From: Ottelia alismoides
Lineage: Eukaryota; Streptophyta; Magnoliopsida; Alismatales; Hydrocharitaceae
Reading direction: 5' to 3'
DNA length: 64,000 nucleotides
Assembly: GCA_037367405.1 (NCBI GenBank)
Contig: JAZKJV010000600.1
Coordinates: 1-64,000, forward strand
Notes under the pieces: generated by a model
Seen by the model: only the letters and a program-made list of their open reading frames with translations
What the model was told of the DNA's origin: nothing
The model's database searches: none
Shown here: positions 12,009-22,185 of the stretch, piece by piece
Numbering within the stretch: position 1 is the first letter of the stretch
Layout: each line of letters starts with the position of its first letter
Program-made: the position numbers and the translations under genes

Positions 12009-14376
12009 TCTCCTCCTCCTCATGTGGCGCCTCTGGAGTGTCCTCTTGGTGAAGCTCAGATGAGGCGCCGCCGCCTGCTGGGGTCCTACCGCTCCTAAGT
12101 GTGACAAAATCAGCATCAAATAGATCCGAAGATGTATCATCAAATGGGTCACTAGGAGTGCCTAACTCAGTATGTACTACCTGCTCAGATTTCCTCTTGA
12201 GATTGTTCGGATTCGGCTCGATCTGGGCTGGTATAGCGACCTTCCCTCTCACCAGGTCCCGCATCTCCTGGCGGAACTCGTCCATCTCCCGTCTGAATGT
12301 GGCCTGCTGGTCCGTAAGGAGGCGGGCGATGTCATCCAAAGCGGGGCTCTCGTGGGAGCCCGACGGGTAGCCTCTCTGGGGGTGAGGCTGCTGGATCTGC
12401 TGTTGATGGTGCTGGTGAGAGGGGTAGGATGGAGGGTGCTGCTGGTATCCCTGGTGAGCCTGTTGCTCACGTCTCCAAGACTGTCCCTGCTGCTGATAGG
12501 GACGAGGACCGTAGGATGACTGCTGCTGATACGCTGGGGGCTGCTGCAGCGGCTGGTGCTGGTCTCTCTGCTGGGAGTACTGCCCTCCCTGTCCTGACGG
12601 CTGCTGCTAGGGCTGGGCACCACCACTCCCCCACCTGAATCCGGGATGATCTCGTCGGATACCAGGCTGGGGGCGGTCATACCAAATCCCGTTGACATCC
12701 ATCAACGGCTCTGCATCGAAGGGGGCTGGCGGCAGTACTGCCAGAGGCTGATCCGGCTGGTAAAGCACCATCTGCATCTCTGAAGATGGTGGGGACTGGT
12801 AGGTGGGCTGCGGCTGCTGGTACGGCTCCGCCTGTACAAAGTGAACCTGTCTAGGCTGCTCTGAGGAGCTGGAGCGCTGGGACGAGCTGCTGCTGCCGCC
12901 GGTATCGCCTCGCGACAGAAGACGGGGCTGTGAAGCCGTCTGTGTCTCCTGGAGACACATGAGCTGGGTCTTCATGTCGCTAAGGACCTGTGCCATCTGC
13001 TCCATCTGCGTGATACTCTGGCACTGCTTCTTCTCGATCAGCTCCATGCGGTCCAACTTCTCGCTGATGATACCCATGTCCGCAGCGGAAGACTCTGCCT
13101 GTGCTGCTGCGACGGCGGACGAACTGGATGGACCTGCATCTACCCGTGCTATCCGCTGATACTGCACGGGTCCTGGCTGCTGTGGCTGGGGTCTCTGAGT
13201 GTACAATCTGGTCTGAGACATCACCATGTAGTTCTCAGACATCTCCTCGTAGATGGCCCAGACCTGATCGTGGTCCTTGGCAAAGTAGGACCCGCCGCAA
13301 GAAGCGTTCACCAGACCCTAAAGCTCTGGCGTCAACCCGCTGAAAAAGCTCTGAACTAGGTTCGGCTTGGATATGTCGTGGTGCGGGCATCTGTCTAGGA
13401 GCTCTCGAAACCTCTCCCATGCCTCATGGAACTGCTCGTTGGGGAACATGGAGAAGTTGCTGATCAGGGCCCTCGCTGCATTCGTCCGCCCGAGTGGATA
13501 GTACTTTTTCAAGTACTCGGTGCGGAGCTGCTCCCAGGTGTAGACAAACTTCCCTAGATGCTTCAGCCAGGTGGCTGCTCTATCTACCAGTGAAAACGGG
13601 AAGGCTATCATCCGAATCGTATCCTGGTCCACGTGGCGATCGTGGACAGTGCTGCAGATCATCAGAAACTCCTGGAGGTGGAGATGGGGCTCCTCAGTAG
13701 CAAGTCCGTGGAAACGGGGCAGTAACTGCAAGGTGTTCGGGGGGAACTTGAAGTCCCCCACGATAGCTGGCACTACCACCCAGTGATGCATCAGAGTCGA
13801 TCCGGGGTTGTGCAACTCCCGCATCGGTCGTGGTGGTCCTCCTGCCGCGGCGGCTGCTGCGGCTGCCGCTGCGGCTGCTGCTGCTGCTGCGGCTGCGGCC
13901 TCTGCATCAGGCATCTCCTCAGGCTCGCTCAGTATCTCCTCAGGCTCGCTCTGCTGGCCTCTCTCTGCTCTGAGCCTCTCCAACTCACGCCTCATCTCTA
14001 TCATAAATGTTCCCTGATCGCGTAACTGCTGCTGAACAGTCTCGAGCGATGCGATCAGGGTGGAGTTGATCGCTCCCTGGTCAAGTACAACATGCTGGTC
14101 TCCCTGTGGACCTCTGGAGTGATCGTCTGATCTGGCTGCCATAGCGACGTCTGCAAAATCAAATGAGCCCAACTCAGGTGCTGACAAATCTGATAATCTC
14201 TCCTCGGGCTCATGTCTCTCAGTGCCGAAAGAAAGGGGGTCGAGGGGGAACATGGCGGAATCGTACTCGGGCTCGGAGAGCTGGTCTCGGCTCTCGCGGG
14301 CGAACCTAGATGATCGGGTAGACGTGCCCGAAAGCGGTGCAGCCAGAGGCTGCCTAAGAGACCGTCTACCCATCAT
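12009..14376 (-). pseudogene. gag: Element 1 gag, broken by two stops and a frameshift
   Basis: Start chosen at 14376 (MMGRRSLR), conserved with element 3; the open frame begins a little upstream at 14415. The N-terminal part is Ser/Pro rich, then comes a run of 19 alanines (13843-13899) absent from element 3. The capsid-like domain follows (HLHLQEF, CSTVHDRHVD, IAFPFSL, RAATWLKHL, CPHHDISKPN), then a Gln-rich tail and the NPNNLKRKSEQ and LRSG motifs near the protease boundary. TAG stops at 13318-13320 and 12607-12609 each replace a Gln codon relative to the reading frame or element 3. A shift in the GAG/CTC repeat at 12009-12024 separates it from pol. I see no CCHC zinc knuckle. Role: virus-like particle structural protein. 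Confidence 0.9.
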
Positions 14377-15735
14377 CTTGATCTGGCGAGTAGTGCGGAT
14401 GAGATCTGGAATCAACTATGATCAAAAACAAAACCCTTGGTTCACCAACGCAACGCGAGCTGAAGACCGCGAAGGTTCGGTCAAATTATCTTGTCTATTT
14501 TATTTTGGTGAACACACAAAATATCAGAGCGCTTACGTGACCTGTTAGGATATCCGATGCTATCCCAACCGACTGGCTCGCACGGAAAAGTCGGTAATCA
14601 GTCGGGTCTAGCACCGGGAGGCTCTACCTAGGGTGTGGGTCACTCTCTCGCGCATCCAGACCAGACAATGAGGGGGTTGCTCTCCCAAGACAAAATTTTT
14701 AGGGTGAGCGGTTTTTAAGATCAAGTATAATTAGCAGTCCCGATTTTATTGTTTTTCTTTTTAATATTTTCAGAGCAAACAAAAGTCCTAACGAATTTTT
14801 CGGTTCTCCTGATTATTAAGTTCGAAAACAGGGGGAGAAGACGAAAAAGCCGATGCGCGATGAAATCAATGATGCATGCAAAGTAAGGAAGGCGTACCTG
14901 ACTCCAGCACTCTACATGCAATATGATCCGCGCAGAATTTAAAGACAGGAAATAAACTACCTAAATGATGCAGGCGGGAAAAACCGAGTCCTAGATGAGC
15001 AATTCCTAGCGCAGAACCGTCTAACTCAGTCACTCGCCCTCGATCCAAAGAGTCCGGTCTTGGCCCACCCCTCCTCTTCTCGACAGGTCGAGTTCAGGAG
15101 TAGCGCTTGCGGGGCAGGCTCGCGGCGCGTAGGCTCTCAGGAAAGCAACTAAGTTATTTTTATTATTTATTTTTAGTAGGTCCAATTAACGATCTATGGG
15201 AACAGATAAGCAATTAAGTGTGTGGATCCTACTAATTACGTCACAAGCACCAGAAATTCCTAAATCTAGGGGCTCGATCAAAAACCGCGTAAACACCGGA
15301 AAGGTAGTAAAAAAAGTAGAAGAAAGCCGCGAAAACCGTGAAAAACCGCTAAGGTCCTAAAGGGTCCCCCGAGCACACCGGTGCTCGGCGAAACAGACCC
15401 GCTACGGTAGAAGTGTCCAAGCAGTCCAAGAGTGTACCTGTATTTTTACAACAATAATAAAATATCCCTAAACTATCCTCACCCACTCGACTCTCTCTCT
15501 CGCTCTCTCCTGCAGCTCGATGAAGAAGCGAGCCGCCTCCGCTTCGCTCGGGTGCACCGGCGCTCCTAGGAATGCCGCCCTCGCTCCTCGGGCCCTCGCA
15601 AGAAACAGAGAGAAAAGTGGTCAGTCCAGAAATTATTGGCAGAAATGTGAGAAAAATATATATACAAAATCTATACAAAAAGCCGCGAAGCTCGAAAAGC
15701 CGCGGGAAAAGCTAAAAATGACTACTAAGCCGTGT
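14377..15735 (-). other. Element 1 leader between PBS and gag
   Basis: About 1.36 kb of untranslated leader on the minus strand. The gag-proximal part shares sequence with element 3 around 48930-49190 (for example GACAGTCGGTTG-like and TTGACCGA stretches). The element 3 leader is only about 430 bases, so one of the two has gained or lost roughly 0.9 kb. Short ORFs here are not conserved. Confidence 0.7.
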
Positions 15736-15753
15736 TCCCCAGCAACGGCGCCA
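15736..15753 (-). other. Element 1 primer-binding site (tRNA-Asp type)
   Basis: Minus strand reads TGGCGCCGTTGCTGGGGA, three bases inside the 5' LTR. It complements the 3' end of plant tRNA-Asp with one mismatch (CTGGGGA against CCGGGGA). tRNA-Asp priming is typical of the Athila lineage. Confidence 0.88.
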
Positions 15754-15756
15754 TTC

Positions 15757-18700
15757 TGATGACCCGAAAATTCTCTAAGACCTGGATGAAGGTAGTAAGA
15801 CAAGGGTCATTGCGACCCGGATCTCAGAGGATGGGTATATCAAGAAAAATATCGAACCGCGAAATAAATCAGAGATCAAAACACGAAGTGCGGTCCTAGC
15901 TATGAGATTAACCTGGTATAGCACCCAGGGTCGAACACAAGGAGCACAGATTGGCTAAAAAGCCTACGAAGTAGTCAAAGAAAAAGGGAAAACATTTTTT
16001 TAGTGGTTTTTAATTGTTTTTAAATTTTTTTAGGATTTTTAATATGTGAAGAAAGTGAGAAAGACTAAAAACAAGCACACTTGAGCAATTTATTTAACAC
16101 ACCAAAAATCAAGCAAAAATTCAAGAAAAATTATTTTTATGTTTTTTAGGTTTTTAAGTGTTTTTGGTGAATTTTTGAGATTTTTATAAAGTGTATTTTA
16201 TTTTCTAAAAATCAAACAGTACTAAAAAGATAAGGTACTGTCCAGCAGGTCCCAAAACCCAAAAATAAAATATTTAAGGATCTCAGAAGGCCTGGAGTAA
16301 TTTTCCTGTATGCTAGAGAAAACAAGGAAAATTTGAGCACCAAAATTATTGTTTTTGGGTTTTTAAATTATTTATTATGATTTTTGTGAGTTTTGAGGTG
16401 TTTTTAAATTTTTAGGGTTTTTAAGCAATGAAAAATAGCCAAAATTAGCTAGAAAATCAAGCAACACACAAGAAACAGTACCTAATTTTTATAGAATTTT
16501 TGGGGGTGTTTTTATATTTTTTTGTGATTTTAAATTCTAGACAGTGGCTGAAATAAAGGTTTTTGAATTTTTAAAAATAACAAATGCACTCAAAAATGTC
16601 CCCCAAAATTCTTAAAAATCCTACAACATGGCAGGAGCCATGTGTCAAATTTTCGTCGAATTTGGAGGTGATTTGATATTTTATTCAAAACTAACAAGGG
16701 GGCACTGTGCACAGGGACCAAAGTGCAAATACCCGAAGGTCTGGGGGTCCAGGTGCAAATAACCCAGCAAGTCACGCGCGTGGCGCGTGCCTGGGGCACT
16801 CAGGGACCTTTTGGTAATAAAAACCAAGTCCTAGGACCTTTTGGTAACTCGTACCAAAAAGTCCAGGGACGGTTATGCAATTATCCCACTAAAATCGCAC
16901 ATGTGCAAATAAAGTGTTCACAGGGGCATAAAAGCAATTACCAAAAAGTTTCTAATCATTCATGAACCAACCAGAACTACAGGATAATAGTTGCAAATAA
17001 CCCAGACAAAGCACGTGGCGAAGCACGTGGACCACAAATACAGGGGTATAAATGCGAATCTCAACAAGCACAAGGTCCAATGTGCAATTTACCCTACGTA
17101 AATAAAATGCATAAAATATTTACAGGACTGGAATTAAAAACACAAACTACGAGGGGGCCTAAGATAAATTACCCCTTATTACGCCGACGGCTGGATGAGC
17201 GCCACGTAGATGATCGGACGGTCTCGGATGGCTGGCGCTTCTCTCCTTTACGCACGGGGGCCGATCGACGGTGCAGGGCGAGACACGTGGAGGATTTGAC
17301 GGCTGGCGGCGCTGGTGCCTCTCTCCTCTGTGCTAACGGTCCAGATCTACCCTCAGGATGATCGACGGTATCTGCTCCTCGAAGGATGGACGGTCGTGAT
17401 GCGAACTGGGGAGCTGGGGCTGATCTGACGGCGATGGAGGACTCTCGAAGAACAGGTGGCCGACGAGGTTCGCCGGCCTCGTACGCGTGCTAGGGTCCTC
17501 CTCAGCTGCCTCCAAGGATCGGAGAAGATCGGCGATGACGTCCCGCAGCTGGTGGTGGCCTCCGATGGCCCAGCCGAGCCCTGGAGGGGCTCCGGCGAGC
17601 TTGGCGGCGATGAGCTCCTGGCCTGGATGTGAGGGGGCCTCAGATGGCCTCCTCTTGACCTGCAAAACAGCTCAAGAGCTTCGCGGGTCGAGGGCAAAGT
17701 GCCTCGACCCGAAGAAGCGGCGTGAGGGTGAACTGTGGGTCGGGACGAGCGAGCTCCGGCGAGCAGAGGACGGTGGAGCTCGAACCCCAGCTCCGGTGCG
17801 AGCTGGGTTGAATGAAGGGGCGTAGAAGGTGCGTCGAAGGATGGCGAAGGTGATAGTGTGTCCCGATGATCGAGAAGATACGCAAGATGACCGGAATCAA
17901 AGGAACTCGACGGAGATGCGATTTGGGCGAAATAAGAAATTAAACTAAATAGGCGAGCTAGAAGGCTACTTGGGTGGAGTGGAAGACTGTGCTGGAGCTT
18001 GGCTAGCTCCTGGTCGTCGCCTCGAAGGTTGTCACTGCCTGAGGCTCGAGCTCCTGCTAAGTGGCGGAGCACGACGGCGCGTAGTCGCCGGATCGATGGT
18101 CCGGGCACCCCCTCCTCACTGTGACGAAGGCAATCGCGAGCTGTCACCTCGGAGATTGCAATGGAGGTCACGGGAATGAGAGTGGCGAGCCAAAGATGCG
18201 ATTGGAGTGCGGCGGAGCTCAGGTTATATATGGGTGCAGGTCCGGGAAGAAGGGCTCGGGTCCGGCTCGATTGAGCACGGACCCCTAGGCAAGGTGTCGG
18301 GCGGGGTTCCCGGATGCACAGGGGATGATCGGAGCCCTGGGTTAGCGGATTTGGAGGCCGGGTCGTGACGCAATAAATCGGGGAAATCGGGTCGGGCGTC
18401 ACGACCCGTGTGAAGTGGTCCACAGGGGGGAGTTGACCGGGCGGTCAACAATCCCCGTGGACCAATGGGAGTCAGCCACATCAGAAAGCTTTGGGAATTA
18501 ATTTAAAAATAGAAAATGGCTGATTTAGCAAAAACTCAAAACATAAAAAATGTTTGTTTTAATTTTTTCTATTTTTTTGTGAATTTTAATTAATTTTTGG
18601 AAATAAAAATAAGGTATATACAATATATAGCCATATATAGGTATATGTACAATATAGGATTTTTAATTTTGATTTTTAATTAGTTATTTTTATACAATTT

Positions 18701-19415
18701 TTATTCCTATTTTATATTTTATTTATTTATAGAATAAAATGAGGAATAAAAGGATATTTTTATTTTATTTTTATTATTTATACACATAGGTGAAATAAAT
18801 AGATATATACAACTATGTACATGGCATATGTACAATATATTTTTGTATTTTTAATTTTTGTTATTTTTATTTGATTTTTGTCTCAATTCTTTTTATTTAT
18901 TTTATTTACAATATATACCATGGAATATTCACAAAAAGTTTTGAAAATAAATAAATTTATTTACAAGGTTAAATACATAAGGAGGCATGGTCTATGTACA
19001 TGGTGAAAGGGCTATTTTTGCATTTTTGATTTTTAAATTTTTATTTTGTTTTTAAGAGTTTCTAAATATATACAGCATATGTACAAGCATATTTTTGGGT
19101 GAGGAAAATATAATTTTATTTAGTTACAAAAATCTATACACATGAGCTCCTATCTCTCTCTACTGTGGCTTTTATGCGGTCAGGCCCATGCTGAGCCCTC
19201 CCTTGGGTTAGGTTGCTCAATATTTATTCTAAATATTTCCCTCTTTTTATTTTTCATCTTTATTCTTTTATTTCTGCACAAAAACATGCTAATTATATGT
19301 TTTTACAAGATGCATGCTTTTGCTAATTATTTGTATTTACATCTATCTACATGTATTTGCAAAGGTTTTTGTAGCTAAAATATAAGAATAAAGAGTGATG
19401 AATGGGTATTCATCA
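15757..19415 (-). repeat. Element 1 right (5') LTR
   Basis: On the element strand it begins with a perfect hairpin, TGATGAAT-ACCC-ATTCATCA, and ends GGGTCATCA. The AT-rich U3 is followed by a TATA-like box at 18224-18231, then a GC-rich transcribed part. The GC-rich block holds a 356-codon open frame (18423-17353), but most of it is low-complexity Pro/Ser/Arg and it begins upstream of the predicted transcription start. A conserved box near the 3' end (15911-15942) reads TGTTCGACCCTGG-GTGCTATACCAGG and can pair. Confidence 0.93.
18224..18231 (-). promoter_or_regulatory. Predicted TATA box of element 1
   Basis: The minus strand reads ATATATAA in CACCCATATATAACCTGAGC, at the switch from AT-rich U3-like to GC-rich sequence. 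It is the best core-promoter match in the 5' LTR; transcription would start about 30 bases further on, towards lower coordinates. The same box is at 4223-4230 in the 3' LTR. Confidence 0.55.
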
Positions 19416-19454
19416 CTCCCCCTTAGGGGCAGCCACATTAAATCCTATATATAT

Positions 19455-19835
19455 GGGGAAAATGGGGTTGCCCCTAGGGGTAGCCAACATGGATGCCCCC
19501 ACCCCATTTTCACAAATTTTTTTATTTTTTTGGAAAAGTATCACTATATATATTCATCCCTATATCCCTCTTATATGTCATTCGAATTTCGTCAGAAACA
19601 TAGACTCCTACGACCTCCATCTAGGTGTCATTTTTTAACGGTCGCAGGATTTTTTAAATCGACTCTGTCTGGATGGAGGCCGTAAGAGTCTCTGTTTCTG
19701 ACGAAATACGAATGGCATATAGGAGGGATATAGGGATGAATATACATGACGATATTTTTCAAAAAAATAAAAAAATTGCTCCAAAATGGGGCGGGGCAAG
19801 CTATGTTGGCTGCCCCAGGGGGCAGCCCCATCAAC

Positions 19836-19838
<3 letters not shown>
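19455..19838. mobile_element. Palindromic (TA)n-flanked MITE, unit E
   Basis: Closest relative of unit B. Left arm: GGGGAAAATGGGGTTGCCCC, GGGGTAGCCAACATGG, ATTCATCCCTATATCCCTC and CGTCAGAAACATAGACTCC. Centre: AACGGTCGCAGGATTTTTTA. Right arm: GAGTCTCTGTTTCTGACGAA, GAGGGATATAGGGATGAATA, then GGCTGCCCCAGGGGGCAGCC. A short TATA tract on the left and about 50 bases of TA on the right bound it. Confidence 0.75.
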
Positions 19839-19890
<52 letters not shown>

Positions 19891-19893
<3 letters not shown>

Positions 19894-20218
19894 AGCCCTT
19901 CTAATGAGGTGGGTCTTTCCTGAAATTCAGAAAGCCACTAACAAATTTGTAAATTACGTAACAATATTGTAAATTTGAACTATATATTGTAAAATAATGA
20001 TGATAATACAGTTATGTAAAATATATCATACATATTGTAACAAACATTTAATGTCAAATATATTAATATTTTCATAAATCTTTCATGATATACATATTAC
20101 GTTAATATTTAGTATTAAATTTATGGAATTAGAATGTGTAAAATAAATATAATAAATGCTTAAATTGATGTGGCTTTCCATGCATCCAGGAAAGGTGCAC
20201 CTCCTTGGAAATATTTCC
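19891..20218. mobile_element. Second MITE family between microsatellites
   Basis: AT-rich insert starting GGGAGCCCTTCTAATGAGGTG and ending CACCTCCTTGGAAATATTTCC. The terminal ~45 bases pair imperfectly (AGGTGGGTCTTTCCTG and GAAAGCCAC against the complement of GTGGCTTTCC...CAGGAAAGGTGCACCT). It abuts (TA)n on the left and a TG/TA microsatellite on the right, as units A-E do, but its sequence is unrelated to theirs. No coding potential. Confidence 0.6.
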
Positions 20219-20220
20219 TA

Positions 20221-20280
20221 TATGTGTGTGTGTGTGTGTGTCTGTCTGTATGTATGTATGTATGTATGTATGTATGTATA

Positions 20281-20319
<39 letters not shown>
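20221..20319. repeat. Compound TG/TCTG/TATG/TA microsatellite
   Basis: Runs of TG, CTGT, TATG and finally TA between the second MITE and the long-TIR element. Short ORFs across it on both strands are repeat artefacts. Confidence 0.9.
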
Positions 20320-20321
<2 letters not shown>

Positions 20322-22185
20322 GGATAGGGATCTTGCACCATGGTGTATATACCTTATTTACACCAATGCTTACAGCCGTTAGATCCAGACACATCCAAAG
20401 GCCGAAAACATCCCACTTTCTCCAAGAAAGGTGGTCCTTCCCAATGCATATGCCTCCCCATTCCTACGCATCCTCTCTCGACAAATTCCCCGAGTGAGTC
20501 TCCGTCGTTGAGGAGGCCCCTCGCCATCTCTCGTCTCGATATCCACCACAGGTTGCCCCCTAACCATCCCGACGCCGCTCTCCACTGCCTTCCAGATGCT
20601 CCCTAGCCCTATCTGACATCGCCCTCCGCCTCGAGGAAGCCCATCGCCCTCCCCTTTCTCGGTCTCTACCACCGTCGAGGAGCCCCTGGCTATCCCCCAT
20701 GCTGCTTTCCATCATAAGGGGCGATCTTGGAGTGGAGGTATGGGCATGTACACAGGTGGATGGGGGTAAGGAGGAGGGTTGGATAGGTATGTCGTGTTAA
20801 TGGTACCATGATTTGAAAATCTATGGTTTAGTTTGACCAAATGATAGTCAAATTAACGAAAAGGGAACACATGATAGTCGTGGAAGAAGCTAAGGCCCTG
20901 TTGGTTTTGGTTTGGGGTATAAGGAGGAATGGAATAAGGGGAATAAACTCCCAACACGCTTCCCCGTGGTACGACTATTCCCCATTATTTTATCTTATTT
21001 CACTCTTATTCCTATCTTTATCCTACCTTACCTACCTTTATTTCACCTTATTCTCCTTATTCTTATCCTCCAGCCGAACGGAGAATAGACCCTTATTCCC
21101 CTTATTCCTCATCCTTATTCCTGCTTATTCTCCTACCGAACGGGCCCTAAGGGTACAAGTGATATTCCAAAAAAGGAGGAGTATAACTGATATAGCAATA
21201 TTTAATAGGAGTACAAGTGATAAAATCCCTAAAAATATCTTCATTAGCATTACATTCTACATATTTATTTCTCTACAATTCATTATTCTTTATTAAAAAT
21301 CAAATAAAAATGTGAAAATCAAAAGCATAAGAAAATACTTCCGCATTGCATGGTTTCATTCTTGCATCTCTAACTCAAAGATTATTGTCGCAAGTGACTA
21401 AATACAACAAATAATTTGAACTACACAACTCGAGACTATACGCTTCCATGTGTTCGACCTTGATATACTTGATGTGAAACCCCTGGTTTTACTCCCGCAA
21501 ATTGGTCAAGTTATTGATAATTAAATAGTTGTGGTCCAATAGGAAATTTATGAAAAATTCAATTTCGATCTAATTGTAGCATATTAGGACTTGTTCTGAA
21601 ATGGTCATACGAGATTTGAGCGAGATCCACCTAAAGATCCACCCAAGCCCGATTCTTAAAGATATAAAAGATCCATTAGATTGCACTCTCCTCTCACTTG
21701 CAAACCCTAGCCACCACGCACCATCTCCCACCACTCAAGATCGATGGAGCTTCGACGGAGCGTTGGCGGAGTTGATTGTCCTCCACTATTTTCGTGGGGA
21801 AGTTTTCCCTCATCATCCTCTACACATATCTACCATTAGACATCGGCAAAGGGGAGGGCGATGGGCTTCCTTGAGGCGTAGGGCGATGTCGGATAGGGCT
21901 AGGGAGCACCTGGAAGGCGGTGGAGAGCAGCGTCGGGATGGTTAGGGGGCAACCCGCGGTGGATATCGAGACGAGAGATGGCGAGGGGCCTCCTCAATGA
22001 CGGAGACTTACTCGGGGAATTTGTCGAGAGAGGATGCGTAGGAATGGGGAGGCATATGCATTGGGAAGGACCACCTTTCTTGGAGAAAGTGGGATGTTTT
22101 CAGCCTTGGGATGTGTCTGGATCTAGCGGCTGTAAGCATTGGTGTAAATAAGGTATATACACCATGGTGCAAGATTGCTATCCCC
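20320..22185. mobile_element. 1.87 kb element with ~345 bp terminal inverted repeats
   Basis: The left arm begins GGGGATAGGGATCTTGCACC. The right arm is its near-exact complement, ending GGTGCAAGATTGCTATCCCC. The arms extend about 345 bases (20320-20665 and 21840-22185), with the inner end at CATCGCCCTCCCCTTT. The ends lie in TA-rich DNA, so the target duplication cannot be read with confidence. Long TIRs suggest a Mutator-like or foldback element; no transposase ORF is present between the arms, so it is non-autonomous. A smaller MITE sits inside at 20894-21146. Confidence 0.75.
20894..21146. mobile_element. Tourist/hAT-like MITE nested in the long-TIR element
   Basis: Starts GGCCCTGTTGGTTTTGG and ends CCTACCGAACGGGCC; the ends are inverted repeats (GGCCCTGTTGG against GGCCCGTTCGG). 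CTAA is present on both sides. The interior is rich in TTATTCC/GGAATAA, also partly palindromic. Terminal GGSCC-GTT-GG is common in plant Tourist-like and some hAT MITEs; which of the two is unclear. Confidence 0.6.

Larger units (their letters stand above)
1755..19415 (-). mobile_element. Element 1: complete Athila-like Ty3/gypsy LTR retrotransposon
   Basis: A 17.66 kb element on the minus strand. It has two LTRs of about 3.66 kb (TG...CA), a tRNA-Asp-type primer site next to the right LTR, a polypurine tract next to the left LTR, and a perfect 5-bp target duplication CTCCC (1750-1754 and 19416-19420). Between the LTRs lie gag, protease, RT, RNase H and integrase in gypsy order. Athila assignment rests on the tRNA-Asp PBS, the Gag sequence pattern, the LRSG motif and the RT motif context (FGLCN...FMDDFSVYGD). 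There is no env-like ORF after pol. LTR copies differ at 4 positions in their first 200 bases and less elsewhere by eye, so the insertion is recent, yet the coding region is broken. Confidence 0.95.

Noticed and set aside
20221..20319. Possible tandem-repeat array resembling a CRISPR or satellite
   Set aside because: It is a simple compound microsatellite without spacers.
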